In this document: piece after piece, positions 7,400-14,558 of the stretch
How positions within the stretch are numbered: position 1 is the stretch's first letter
How the letters are laid out: the number at the start of each line of letters is the position of its first letter
Position numbers and translations under genes: made by a program
Notes under the pieces: generated by a model
Database searches by the model: none
The model's input: only the letters and a program-made list of their open reading frames with translations
Told to the model about the DNA's origin: nothing
DNA from: Succinivibrio sp.
Lineage (GTDB): Bacteria; Pseudomonadota; Gammaproteobacteria; Enterobacterales; Succinivibrionaceae
Direction: 5' to 3'
Length of the DNA: 14,558 nucleotides
Assembly (NCBI GenBank): GCA_017959135.1
Contig: JAGDBH010000126.1
Span: 1-14,558, forward strand

Positions 7400-8854
7400 T
7401 TACTGCTTATAGAAGATTCTGGTGAAGCAAAGCAGTACAGGAAGAATCTCAAGACGTCCCAAAATCATGTCACAGCTGAAAAGCAGACATAACGAATCTG
7501 AAATCTGACTGAAGTTGGTTGATGGGTTTAAAGTTGTACCCATTGCTGGTCCGATGTTTGAAAGACATGATATGGTTGCAGTTACAGAGTCACCCAGATC
7601 AAGTCCCATGATTGAGGCAATAACTGAAGATACTATCAGAAGACCGATATATGACACCATGTAGGTAATAACTGCAGATAAGGTACCTGGATCAATTACC
7701 TTTCCCTTGAATCTTGGCTCACTGACAATATGAGGATGGATCAGTTTTAACAGCTGTGTCTTGTACATCGAATAGCAGATCTGCAGACGGAAAGTCTTGA
7801 TACCGCCGGATGTTGATCCTGAACAGCCACCGATTGCCAGAATAAATAGGAAAGCCATGGAAGCAAAATGATTCCATAAGGTAAAGTCCTCACGAGCGAA
7901 ACCTGTTGTTGAGGTAATAGCGACAACGTTAAACAGTGATATTCTAAATGCCTTCTCAATACTGTAATCATTCTTGAAAATCAATGAGATAGCAACACTT
8001 GTTGCAACAATCAGATTGATAAGCAGAAAGCCTCTGACCTGCTGATCCTTGAAGAACTGCAGATAGTTTCCTGCAAGTGATGACAGAATCAGCATGAATG
8101 GACAGCTTGAAATGAACATGAAGATAATGGCTGTGTACTGAATGAAAGGTGATGTACCGTTCATTGACATATCAGTTGGAGTCATACCTCCGGTAGCCAC
8201 TGTACTCATTGCAGTGGTAACAGCTCTGAACAGATCGAATCCGCCAACCACGTACAGGAAGGTACAAAGACCTAAAATCGCAATGTACCAGATGATAAGT
8301 GACAGAGCCATAATCTTGATATGAGGTGTATACTTTGCTGAATCATCAACGGAGCTTGATTCTGTACGGAAAATACTCATACCACCCATTGCTGAGATAG
8401 GAAGAATAATAACCGCCAAAGCCACGAATCCTACGCCTCCTACATACTGCAGAATAGCTCTCCATAAAAGAATGGCATTTGGTCGTGTATCAAGATTGGT
8501 GATTACTGTTGAGCCTGTGGTGGACAGGGCAGAACAGGATTCAAAAATCGCCTTGTAGATGTTGATATCAGGAAGATCAAAGTAAAAAGGAATCGCGGAG
8601 ATTAAGGATACGATAACCCATAGAGAGGTTGTAAACAGGAACAGCACTCTGAGTGATGGATACTGTCCTGCCTTTTTTCCAATCAGATAGAAAATAAAAC
8701 TGATAAAAATACTGATACCGCCGGTGAAGTAAAAGGCTGAACCGCCTCTTGCCTCATTGATATGAGCATATATCGCCGGAATGAATGTAATCAGTCCGAA
8801 TACGAATAATGCCGGGGTAAGTAGCTTTGCTACCAGTCTGAAATCTACAACCAC
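7400..8854 (-). CDS. trkH: Trk potassium uptake channel subunit TrkH
   Basis: The product is the K+-translocating inner-membrane subunit of the Trk system: 484 residues, as expected for the family, with four repeated membrane-pore-membrane units. The selectivity-filter segments can be seen in order: STTGST (111-116), ATGGM (220-224), STTGFA (315-320) and SNIGPA (432-437). The glycine/serine-rich gating loop GGCSGSTSGGIK is at 342-353, matching E. coli GGCAGSTGGGLK. The C-terminal LGRLEIL motif is present. The start is a GTG at 8854 overlapping the last ten bases of trkA. No ATG lies in frame for over 150 codons, and a stop lies seven codons upstream, so the GTG is the only sensible start. It is translated from the same message as trkA, its cytosolic regulator, and is the last gene of the def operon. 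Confidence 0.93.
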   Translation of the reverse strand: MVVDFRLVAKLLTPALFVFGLITFIPAIYAHINEARGGSAFYFTGGISIFISFIFYLIGKKAGQYPSLRVLFLFTTSLWVIVSLISAIPFYFDLPDINIYKAIFESCSALSTTGSTVITNLDTRPNAILLWRAILQYVGGVGFVALAVIILPISAMGGMSIFRTESSSVDDSAKYTPHIKIMALSLIIWYIAILGLCTFLYVVGGFDLFRAVTTAMSTVATGGMTPTDMSMNGTSPFIQYTAIIFMFISSCPFMLILSSLAGNYLQFFKDQQVRGFLLINLIVATSVAISLIFKNDYSIEKAFRISLFNVVAITSTTGFAREDFTLWNHFASMAFLFILAIGGCSGSTSGGIKTFRLQICYSMYKTQLLKLIHPHIVSEPRFKGKVIDPGTLSAVITYMVSYIGLLIVSSVIASIMGLDLGDSVTATISCLSNIGPAMGTTLNPSTNFSQISDSLCLLFSCDMILGRLEILPVLLCFTRIFYKQ

Positions 8855-10257
8855 GATGGAATCCAGAATGAATCAGGTCTGAACATTTTAACCAGTTTAC
8901 GCATCTGAGTATGATCGTCCAGGAATGCAATCAGGTGATCCTTAGGCTCAAAAACAAAGGATTCATCAATGCGTACAAACTTTCTTTCTCGTTTAACAAG
9001 ACCAAGAGTAACACCCTTTGGAAGATTCAGATCGGAAAACTTCTTGCCGATAATCTTTGAGCTTGATTTTGAACCCTCAAGAATAAACTCTATGGCCTCT
9101 GCCTTTCCCTGTCTGAAAAGACTTACCGATTCCACACCTTCCTGTCTGATAGAGGTCAGCATTGCAGAAATAATTGATTCCTTTGGAAGAATTACGGTTC
9201 CGATTTCGCTTCGCTCGTTGTCAGATAACTGCAGGTATCCTTCGGATTTGATGATTGCTGCAGTCTCAACGTTATGCATTCTGCGCATAATCAGAGATGA
9301 CATGATATTGGTTTCATCAGAAGGGGTAGCTGCAATATACAGATCAGTCTTATCCAGATTTTCCTCAAGGATGAAATCCATATCAGTAGGATCAGCATTG
9401 AAAACCTGAACAGCTGAGCTGTGAAGATTGATTGCGGTGCGTTTTGCTCTCTGAGGATCTGCCTCAATCAGTTTGATACGATAGTTCTCTGACAGTGTTC
9501 TTGCCATGTAATCAGCAATATGGGTACCGCCAGCGATGGAGATGTATCTCTTTGAAACAGGCAGAGCTCTGAAGGCTCTTAAATGATGTTTGATGTTCTC
9601 TTTGATACAGCAGTAGAACACCTCGTCTCCCTCGACGAAAACCTCGTTTTCCATCTTGGTAACGTACTTTTCTCTGCCGTTCTCATCTTTTCTGTAGATA
9701 GCGAGAACTACGGCATCGGCAGCATCGAATTTGTTGAAATCAGATACCAGCTTGCCGCATAGTTTACCTTCAGCTGTAACCTTGGTACTTACAACTACTA
9801 AAGAGCCGTTACAGAATGAGCCGTAGGCATTGATTCCAGGGAAATCAACCTTGGCTTTGATAATCTTGGTGACCTCATCCTCGGTAGCGATGATGTGATC
9901 AATTGGAATACCGTCCTTACCAAAAAGAGTATTTCTCTCCTCAAGGTAGTCGTGAGCGCGCAGACGAGCGATGGTTCTGGTGGTTTTAAACAGGAAGTGT
10001 GCAACAGAACAGGCGGTGATATTGGTTTCATCGTCTGAGGTTGTTGCCACCAGAAGCTCGGTATTCTTTGCTCCTGCCTTACGCAGGGTTTCAGGTGAAG
10101 CTGGATTGCCTACAACAACACGAAGATCAATTCGGTTGGCAATCTCGGCCAGCTTCTCAGATGCTGTGTCAGCAATGGTCACGGCATGGCCAGCGTCAAC
10201 AAGGTACTTTGCAAGCTCTAAACTTACATCACCGGAACCTAAAATAATGATCTTCAT
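8845..10257 (-). CDS. trkA: Trk potassium uptake regulatory subunit TrkA
   Basis: The product is a peripheral cytosolic protein that gates TrkH in response to nucleotides: 470 residues (E. coli 458). The order is RCK_N (from residue 1), RCK_C, RCK_N (from about 236) and RCK_C. The N-terminus MKIIILGSGDVSLELA matches E. coli MKIIILGAGQVGGTLA. DETNI occurs in both halves (76-80 and 314-318), as do IARLR and AEAIE segments typical of TrkA. The glycine-rich nucleotide loops are atypical. The first is G7-S-G9-D-V-S12, lacking the last glycine of GxGxxG. The second is GGTHIA (243-248), where E. coli has GGGNIG. The ATG at 10257 lies six bases after the rsmB stop with only a weak ribosome binding site, suggesting coupled translation. 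The stop overlaps the trkH start. Confidence 0.94.
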   Translation of the reverse strand: MKIIILGSGDVSLELAKYLVDAGHAVTIADTASEKLAEIANRIDLRVVVGNPASPETLRKAGAKNTELLVATTSDDETNITACSVAHFLFKTTRTIARLRAHDYLEERNTLFGKDGIPIDHIIATEDEVTKIIKAKVDFPGINAYGSFCNGSLVVVSTKVTAEGKLCGKLVSDFNKFDAADAVVLAIYRKDENGREKYVTKMENEVFVEGDEVFYCCIKENIKHHLRAFRALPVSKRYISIAGGTHIADYMARTLSENYRIKLIEADPQRAKRTAINLHSSAVQVFNADPTDMDFILEENLDKTDLYIAATPSDETNIMSSLIMRRMHNVETAAIIKSEGYLQLSDNERSEIGTVILPKESIISAMLTSIRQEGVESVSLFRQGKAEAIEFILEGSKSSSKIIGKKFSDLNLPKGVTLGLVKRERKFVRIDESFVFEPKDHLIAFLDDHTQMRKLVKMFRPDSFWIPSWL

Positions 10258-10263
10258 AAAAAA

Positions 10264-11634
10264 CTATTCTTTGATAAATCTTGCGTAGAAGAATCCGTCA
10301 GCGTTTAATTCACCCGGAAGTCTCTGATATGTTTCAACTTCATTCCCATTCATTATAAATGGAAGAAGTCTTGCATCAGTATGGCGGGTTAAAAAACTTC
10401 TAACTTGCTCAATATTTTCTCTCTTCAGAATTGAGCAGGTGGTATATACAAGAATGCCACCTTTTTTCAGTTTGGCAAAGGCATTGTCCAGAATTTTTGC
10501 CTGTGTTTCCACAAGTTTCTCAATATCTTTCTGTCTGCGAAGCCATTTAATGTCAGGATGTCTTCTGATTACACCGGTACCTGAGCATGGTGCATCCACA
10601 AGAATACGGTCAAATTCACCTTCCAGGGAAGATAGAGACTCTGATGCGTCAATCTGTCTTAGCTCTGGACTGCGGTTAAGTCTTGATAAGCCGCGCTTGG
10701 TTTCCTCAAGTCTCTTCTCATCGATATCGCAGGAAATAAGTTCAATATCCTTAGCTAAATCAAGGATATGAGCTGATTTTCCGCCAGGTGCAGCACAGGT
10801 ATCCAGTACTCTCATGCCGTCTTTTAGATCTAAAAGAGGTGCAGCCATCTGGGCAGATACGTCCTGAACAGCCACATAGCCCTGTTCAAAATAAGGCAGT
10901 CTTGAAACGTGCTCTGGTTCATCCAGAAGTACTGCTGATGGACACTGTTCAACTGCAGTGGCTCCAATCTCCTTTTTCTCAAGGCACTTTAAGTAGTCCT
11001 CTGTAGAGATTTTTGAGTTCTCGACACGCAGATACATTGGAGGATGAATATTTGAGTTCTTCATGATCTCTAAAACTTCATCTGCAGTGTATGTCTGTGA
11101 CAGCTCATCAAACAGCCATTTAGGGAATGAATGCTCGACACATGGATCTGCACTGTGAATTAAATGAGCTCCCTCACGTAGGAATCTTCTTAGAACCGCG
11201 TTAACTACACCTGTGAACTTTCTGCATTTGATTAAATCACAGGCGCCGACTGTTGCAGCAACAACAGCATGTGCAGGTGAACGGGTAAAGATAATCTGAT
11301 ATAAGGCGCAGATTATAAGTGTTCTTACCTGATTGAATCTCTGGTTGATTCCTCTGTCTAACAGCTCTGAAGCTGTAGTGGACAGAAGTCTCTTATGACG
11401 CAGTGTTCCGTATACGATTTCCTGTACAAAGGCTCTGTCTCTGTCATCGAGATCCTTTGTATACATAGGTAAAGCTGTACTTAAAGAGTTACCTTCCTCA
11501 ACGGCATTCACACATAGTGCTGCAGCGGCTCTTGACTGAGAACCTGATGCAATAACCGGTTTTGAAAAAGAAGGCTTACGTTTTGTATTTGAAGGACGTG
11601 ACTTGTATGGTCCTTTTCTTTGAATATCAGACAA
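10264..11634 (-). CDS. rsmB: 16S rRNA (cytosine-967-C5)-methyltransferase RsmB
   Basis: RsmB methylates C967 of 16S rRNA using S-adenosylmethionine. The product is 456 residues (E. coli 429); the difference is mostly a basic N-terminal tail of about 30 residues. A NusB-like RNA-binding domain (about 33-155) is followed by the Rossmann methyltransferase fold. SAM-binding motif I is DTCAAPGGK (278-286). Motif IV DAPCSGTG has C350, and motif VI TTCS has C400, the two cysteines of m5C RNA methyltransferases. The start is a TTG at 11634 inside the end of fmt (8-base overlap), preceded by AGGA at a good distance. No ATG in frame occurs before residue 57, too late for the NusB-like domain. It is the third gene of the def operon, as in E. 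coli. Confidence 0.93.
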   Translation of the reverse strand: MSDIQRKGPYKSRPSNTKRKPSFSKPVIASGSQSRAAAALCVNAVEEGNSLSTALPMYTKDLDDRDRAFVQEIVYGTLRHKRLLSTTASELLDRGINQRFNQVRTLIICALYQIIFTRSPAHAVVAATVGACDLIKCRKFTGVVNAVLRRFLREGAHLIHSADPCVEHSFPKWLFDELSQTYTADEVLEIMKNSNIHPPMYLRVENSKISTEDYLKCLEKKEIGATAVEQCPSAVLLDEPEHVSRLPYFEQGYVAVQDVSAQMAAPLLDLKDGMRVLDTCAAPGGKSAHILDLAKDIELISCDIDEKRLEETKRGLSRLNRSPELRQIDASESLSSLEGEFDRILVDAPCSGTGVIRRHPDIKWLRRQKDIEKLVETQAKILDNAFAKLKKGGILVYTTCSILKRENIEQVRSFLTRHTDARLLPFIMNGNEVETYQRLPGELNADGFFYARFIKE

Positions 11635-12568
11635 ATCTATTTCCTACACTAAAAACATCTTTCTTTGATCTTGCAATATCAGCTGCCTTAACAGGGCCCT
11701 TTCCTGGTGCCTGAATAGTAATAAGCTTAATCTGGCCGTGGGCGCAGGCAACATTGATACCCTCTTTATCCACGCTGACAATACTGCCAGGCTCAAGGCT
11801 GCTGTCTTCATTGATAACAGCTGTATCAAAGAGCTTGTATTTGACGTCATTTAAGGTCGAGGTTGCAACAGGCCATGGGTTTAAGCCTCTGATAAGACGG
11901 CTTACTGCCTTTGCATCCTGATTGAAGTTAACAGCAGATTCCTCTTTTGAAATCTTTGCTGCATAGGTAACCTTTGACTCATCCTGGGGAGTTGCAACTG
12001 CTGTTCCGTCAAGAACTGATGGCAGTATATCAATCAGAGTTGATGCTCCCAAAGCTGCAAGACGATCGAACAGGGTGCCTGAGGTATCCTCATCAGTAAT
12101 TTTGGTGGTAGCAATCTTAAATACGTCACCTGCATCAAGCTTAAGACCGATCTTCATGATAGATACACCGGTCTCCTCCTCACCATCAAGCAGCGCTCTC
12201 TGAATAGGAGCTGCGCCTCTGTATTTAGGAAGAATTGAGCCGTGAACATTGATACATCCTAGCTTTGGAGCATCAAGAATTCTCTGTGGAAGAATAATTC
12301 CATAGGCTACAACGATGCACAGATCTGCATTTAATGATTCAAACTGCTTTATGTCATCCTCATTTTTGAAGTTAACAGGGGTATAGACATCAATGCCAGC
12401 CTCAAGTGCAACCTTCTTTACATCGGATGGACATAGTTTGTGACCGCGACCTGCAGGACGGTCTGGCTGTGTGTATACAGCTACCGGTCTGATTCCTGCC
12501 TTCAGCAGTTCCTGAAGATGAACTGCTGCGAAGTCAGGAGTACCTGCAAAAATAATTCTTTTATCCAT
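11627..12568 (-). CDS. fmt: Methionyl-tRNA formyltransferase
   Basis: Fmt formylates Met-tRNA(fMet) with 10-formyltetrahydrofolate, in the cytosol, before translation starts. The product is 313 residues (E. coli 315). The N-terminal formyltransferase fold begins RIIFAGTPDFAAVHL. The tRNA-interacting loop TQPDRPAGRGHKL is at 33-45. Catalytic residues are N107 and H109 in INVHGSILP and D145 in LDAGD. The C-terminal OB-type domain starts at about residue 205 (AVSRLIRGLNPWP). The ATG at 12568 is nine bases after the def stop, with a modest GAGAAT upstream. Adjacency to def is the standard bacterial arrangement: Def removes the formyl group that Fmt adds. Confidence 0.96.
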   Translation of the reverse strand: MDKRIIFAGTPDFAAVHLQELLKAGIRPVAVYTQPDRPAGRGHKLCPSDVKKVALEAGIDVYTPVNFKNEDDIKQFESLNADLCIVVAYGIILPQRILDAPKLGCINVHGSILPKYRGAAPIQRALLDGEEETGVSIMKIGLKLDAGDVFKIATTKITDEDTSGTLFDRLAALGASTLIDILPSVLDGTAVATPQDESKVTYAAKISKEESAVNFNQDAKAVSRLIRGLNPWPVATSTLNDVKYKLFDTAVINEDSSLEPGSIVSVDKEGINVACAHGQIKLITIQAPGKGPVKAADIARSKKDVFSVGNRFV

Positions 12569-12577
12569 ATTCTCTAT

Positions 12578-13111
12578 TTACTCTGCAGCTGCCTTTCTTT
12601 CTTTTTTGATTTTCTCAAACTTCTTTTTCAGACGATCTCTTTTCAGTCTTGATAGCTTATCAATGAAAAGCTTTCCTTCAAGATGATCAATCTCATGCTG
12701 CAGGCAGATTGCGAACAGACCGTCAACGTTGTCAAAAACGCAGTGGTTGCCCTGAAGATCCTGGTACTCAACGGTAGCTCTTTCAAATCTCTCAACTGTA
12801 TCCTGATAGCCAGGAACACTCAGACAGCCTTCCTGAGATTCTACCTTTTCCCCCTCAAGCTTTTTGATAACAGGGTTGATGATTACCAGCTTGTTGTTTC
12901 CCTGTGAGCCATCCTCCTCAGGGATATCGATAACTACAATTCGTTTGTTTACACCGACCTGAGGACCTGCAAGACCGATACCCTCAAACTCGTACATGGT
13001 ATCGAACATGTCATCGGTAAGAGTCTTCAGCTCCTCGTTGAATTCTGTAACCTCTGCGCAAGGTTTTCTTAATGTATCATCTGGATATGTAATTACTTCG
13101 CGAATAGCCAT
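12578..13111 (-). CDS. def: Peptide deformylase
   Basis: Def is a metalloenzyme that removes the N-formyl group from nascent proteins at the ribosome exit. The chosen start gives 177 residues. Motif 1 is GIGLAGPQ (44-51; the usual GxGLAAxQ with one Ala to Gly). Motif 2 is EGCLS (94-98, metal ligand C96). Motif 3 is HEIDH (139-143, ligands H139 and H143 with E140 catalytic). The lysine-rich C-terminal helix (about 155-175) fits the known ribosome-binding tail. The frame stays open to an ATG at 13150, but 13111 gives MAIREVITYPDDTLRK, which matches the family N-terminus, and has AAGGA six bases upstream. It is the first gene of the operon running through fmt, rsmB, trkA and trkH. Confidence 0.95.
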   Translation of the reverse strand: MAIREVITYPDDTLRKPCAEVTEFNEELKTLTDDMFDTMYEFEGIGLAGPQVGVNKRIVVIDIPEEDGSQGNNKLVIINPVIKKLEGEKVESQEGCLSVPGYQDTVERFERATVEYQDLQGNHCVFDNVDGLFAICLQHEIDHLEGKLFIDKLSRLKRDRLKKKFEKIKKERKAAAE

Positions 13112-13388
13112 TGTCGTTCCTTTAAATAGACAAATACTCCATTTAACCAAAGGAGTAATCCAAATTTAAAAACTCTCTTTTTGTAAACAAAACAGTATAT
13201 ATAGAGAAAATAATCGCGCTAATTTTACCATTGAATCGTATATTTTGCGCGTTTTCAGAGAAGCTCCTGAAAAAAGAAATCGCTTTCTTTAAAAAATGCT
13301 GATATATGTGGGAGTTATTCAAGGTTCCAGGCTAATAGATATAACTAATTGAAGCTAAAAAATACCCCAGCCGTAAATAAGTAGTAAA
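13112..13388. promoter_or_regulatory. Divergent intergenic region between def and yrdD
   Basis: This 277-base AT-rich stretch must hold promoters for both directions. For def, the best minus-strand guess is -10 TATACT (13199-13194), 17 bases from a poor -35 TTAGCG (13222-13217), giving a leader of about 75 bases. That leader contains a small hairpin (TACTCC 13135-13140 with GGAGTA 13152-13157). A weak stem AAAGAAA/TTTCTTT lies at 13273-13290. No convincing promoter for yrdD was found; TAAAAT at 13385-13390 overlaps its first ATG. No gene is supported here. Confidence 0.35.
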
Positions 13389-13958
13389 ATGTCCGCCATG
13401 AAAGATTATTCACAGTACGAGCATTTAAAGGAGGGTGATGCCTGCCCTTTATGCGGTCAGACTCTGGTTTTAAGACATTCCAATCACGGTGATTTTCTGG
13501 GCTGCTCAGATTATCCGTCCTGTTCATTCTTAAAGCCTGTAGCCGTATCGCACTCAGTGGTTACTCTGGGTGAGGTTGGAGCTCCATGCCCATCCTGCGG
13601 TGAACCTCTTTTAGTCAAGAAAGGCCGTTTCGGTATATTCATAGGCTGCTCAAACTATCCAGAGTGTACCTATGTACATAATCCTCAGGAAAGCGTAAAG
13701 ATTCAGTGTCCAGTCTGTAAAAAGAGCGATCTGCATCAGAGAACACTGCGTTCTGGACGTGTTTTCTATGCCTGCGGTAATTTCCCTGACTGCAAGTTTT
13801 CAACTCCGGGCAAGCCGGTGGAGCGCGTCTGCGAGTTCTGCTCCTTTCCTCTGATGTTTGAGAAGAAGTTTAAAAGAGGTATCGGTCTCGTCTGTGCAAA
13901 TGCTCTATGTGAGAGCAGAAAGAAACGCAAGCATATAATCGTTCGTCCTAACTCTTAA
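13389..13958 (+). CDS. yrdD: Topoisomerase-type C4 zinc-finger protein, YrdD-like
   Basis: The product is 189 residues and consists almost entirely of four C4 zinc fingers of the kind found at the C-terminus of DNA topoisomerase I. The cysteines are C19/C22/C39/C45, C67/C70/C87/C93, C107/C110/C129/C135 and C148/C151/C169/C174. The first three follow the pattern CPxC ... GCxxYPxC or close to it (for example GCSDYPSC and GCSNYPEC). The fourth is degenerate in spacing. E. coli YrdD (about 180 residues) has the same design and lies next to tsaC. Nucleic-acid binding is expected from the finger type, but the function of YrdD is not established. The start is uncertain: ATG at 13389 or ATG at 13398, neither with a clear ribosome binding site. 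The stop overlaps a hairpin leading into purE. Confidence 0.85.
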   Translation: MSAMKDYSQYEHLKEGDACPLCGQTLVLRHSNHGDFLGCSDYPSCSFLKPVAVSHSVVTLGEVGAPCPSCGEPLLVKKGRFGIFIGCSNYPECTYVHNPQESVKIQCPVCKKSDLHQRTLRSGRVFYACGNFPDCKFSTPGKPVERVCEFCSFPLMFEKKFKRGIGLVCANALCESRKKRKHIIVRPNS

Positions 13959-13985
13959 GCGTGATACAATTCACAGAGTTTTTTT
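13950..13985 (+). terminator. Hairpin with T-run between yrdD and purE
   Basis: AACTCT (13950-13955, the last two codons of yrdD) pairs with AGAGTT (13975-13980). Inside it GTGA (13961-13964) pairs with TCAC (13971-13974), leaving a one-sided bulge. Seven T follow at 13979-13985, directly before the purE ribosome binding site AGGAG (13986-13990). It could be a terminator of yrdD or an attenuator before purE. The same stretch holds an extended -10-like TGATACAAT (13962-13970), which could be a purE promoter, and a perfect TATAAT at 13934-13939 inside yrdD; neither has a good -35. Confidence 0.5.
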
Positions 13986-13999
13986 AGGAGATTTCACTG

Positions 14000-14509
14000 A
14001 TGTCTAACGCTTTTGTATCAATTATTATGGGCTCTGACTCTGATTTACCTTTACTTGAGAATACCATGGCAATTCTAAAGGGCTTTGGTATCCGCTATGA
14101 GGCCAGAGTTGCATCAGCTCACCGTACCCCTGATGTTGTATCTTCATACGTTGCAGATGCAGAGAAGAGAGGCTGTGCTGTATTCATCGGTGCTGCCGGT
14201 CTTGCAGCTCATCTTGCAGGTGCAATTGCAGCCAGAACAACCAGACCTGTAATCGGTATTCCTTGTGATGGCGGTCCTTTAAGTGGAATCGATGCTCTAT
14301 ACTCAACTGTTCAGATGCCAGGCGGAATTCCTGTAGCAACTGTAGCAGTAGGAAAGGCTGGAGCCAAGAATGCAGCTTACCTTGCAGCTCAGATCATTGC
14401 TTTAACTGATCCTGAGATTGATGCCAAGGTTAAGGCTGACAGAAAGGCAGCTAGTGAAGAAGTTATGAAGAAAGATCAGAAACTTCAGGAAAAACTTGTA
14501 AATCTGTAA
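14000..14509 (+). CDS. purE: N5-carboxyaminoimidazole ribonucleotide mutase, PurE
   Basis: PurE catalyses the carboxylation step of purine synthesis that yields 4-carboxy-AIR. The class I form rearranges N5-CAIR made by PurK. The product is 169 residues. The nucleotide-binding loop GSDSDLP is at 11-17 and the catalytic loop SAHRTP (39-44, H41) is intact. GAAGLAAHLAGAIAART (64-80) and STVQMPGGIPVATVAV (102-117) are further class signatures. Against E. coli PurE the middle differs (PVIGIPCDGGPLSGIDAL) and the C-terminus has a charged tail of about 25 residues. The SAHRTP loop favours class I. AGGAG lies nine bases before the ATG. No purK follows directly; the next gene starts at the purE stop codon (TAATG). 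Confidence 0.92.
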   Translation: MSNAFVSIIMGSDSDLPLLENTMAILKGFGIRYEARVASAHRTPDVVSSYVADAEKRGCAVFIGAAGLAAHLAGAIAARTTRPVIGIPCDGGPLSGIDALYSTVQMPGGIPVATVAVGKAGAKNAAYLAAQIIALTDPEIDAKVKADRKAASEEVMKKDQKLQEKLVNL

Positions 14510-14558
14510 TGTCTACTATATTTACTGACAGTATTGAACAGGCAGCTTCAGTTATTGC
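14509..14558 (+). CDS. Start of a gene, probably threonylcarbamoyladenosine synthase TsaC
   Basis: An ATG overlapping the purE stop (TAATG) opens a frame of 16 codons to the window edge: MSTIFTDSIEQAASVI. The fragment is too short for motif evidence. The helix-like I-AA--I pattern fits the first helix of TsaC (YrdC/Sua5 family), and in E. coli tsaC follows yrdD. It does not begin like PurK, whose N-terminus carries an early glycine-rich ATP-grasp motif. If TsaC, it makes the threonylcarbamoyl-AMP used for t6A tRNA modification. The reading frame is well supported by the overlap; the name is inference from context. Confidence 0.5.
   Translation, partial: MSTIFTDSIEQAASVI

Noticed and set aside
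8969..9409. 146-codon open frame on the plus strand, antisense to trkA
   Set aside because: It lies wholly within trkA, has no recognisable domain or ribosome binding site, and its composition is what the complement of a conserved gene would give. The same applies to 4073-4396, 5790-6074, 6643-6984, 9971-10288 and 10439-10771.
13112..13150. Extended peptide deformylase start at 13150
   Set aside because: The ATG at 13111 gives the family N-terminus and has AAGGA at ideal spacing; the extra 13 residues have no match.
13345..13527. 60-codon minus-strand frame across the yrdD start
   Set aside because: It overlaps the conserved first zinc finger of yrdD in antisense and has no ribosome binding site or family resemblance.
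14509..14558. Final partial gene as purK
   Set aside because: PurK proteins begin with an early GGGQLG-type motif, which is absent in the 16 visible residues.

Overview
The window looks like ordinary chromosome from a gammaproteobacterium with fairly low GC, probably an anaerobic or fermentative lineage related to Succinivibrionaceae/Aeromonadales. This is inference from three things: RNase II and oligopeptidase A of the enterobacterial kind, the gammaproteobacterial cluster def-fmt-rsmB-trkA with trkH at its end, and a menaquinone prenyltransferase. No rRNA, tRNA, CRISPR array, insertion sequence or phage gene was seen. Almost every gene is a recognisable housekeeping gene.

Layout, left to right. 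(1) 1-340, minus strand: the N-terminal part of an Xaa-Pro aminopeptidase that runs off the left edge. It diverges from prlC/opdA (oligopeptidase A, 490-2550, plus). A perfect 21-bp palindrome lies between them. (2) prlC converges on a GNAT acetyltransferase gene (2681-3136, minus), and each gene's terminator lies on the far side of the other's. (3) rnb (RNase II, minus, true start 5252) has a good promoter at 5287-5315 and its own terminator. It diverges from (4) two tandem UbiA/MenA-family membrane protein genes (5417-6361 and 6385-7323, plus). The second copy keeps the prenyltransferase aspartate motifs. The first has lost most of them. A bidirectional terminator follows at 7348-7398. (5) A tight minus-strand operon, read right to left: def, fmt, rsmB, trkA, trkH (13111 down to 7400), with overlaps or gaps of only a few bases and non-ATG starts for rsmB and trkH. 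(6) Diverging from def on the plus strand: yrdD (topoisomerase-type zinc-finger protein), purE, and the first 16 codons of a gene that is probably tsaC.

Functionally, the def operon joins start and finish of protein synthesis (Fmt formylates initiator tRNA, Def removes the formyl group, RsmB methylates 16S rRNA) to the Trk potassium uptake pair. PrlC and the Xaa-Pro peptidase act in peptide turnover, RNase II in mRNA decay, MenA in menaquinone synthesis and PurE in purine synthesis.

No new multi-gene defence or mobile system is visible. The most interesting item is the tandem MenA pair, in which a full-length paralogue has lost its Mg/diphosphate-binding residues and may be a conserved pseudoenzyme or a protein with a new role. 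Lesser points are the palindrome at 366-386, degenerate glycine motifs in TrkA, an insertion in the Xaa-Pro peptidase, and a hairpin with T-run between yrdD and purE.
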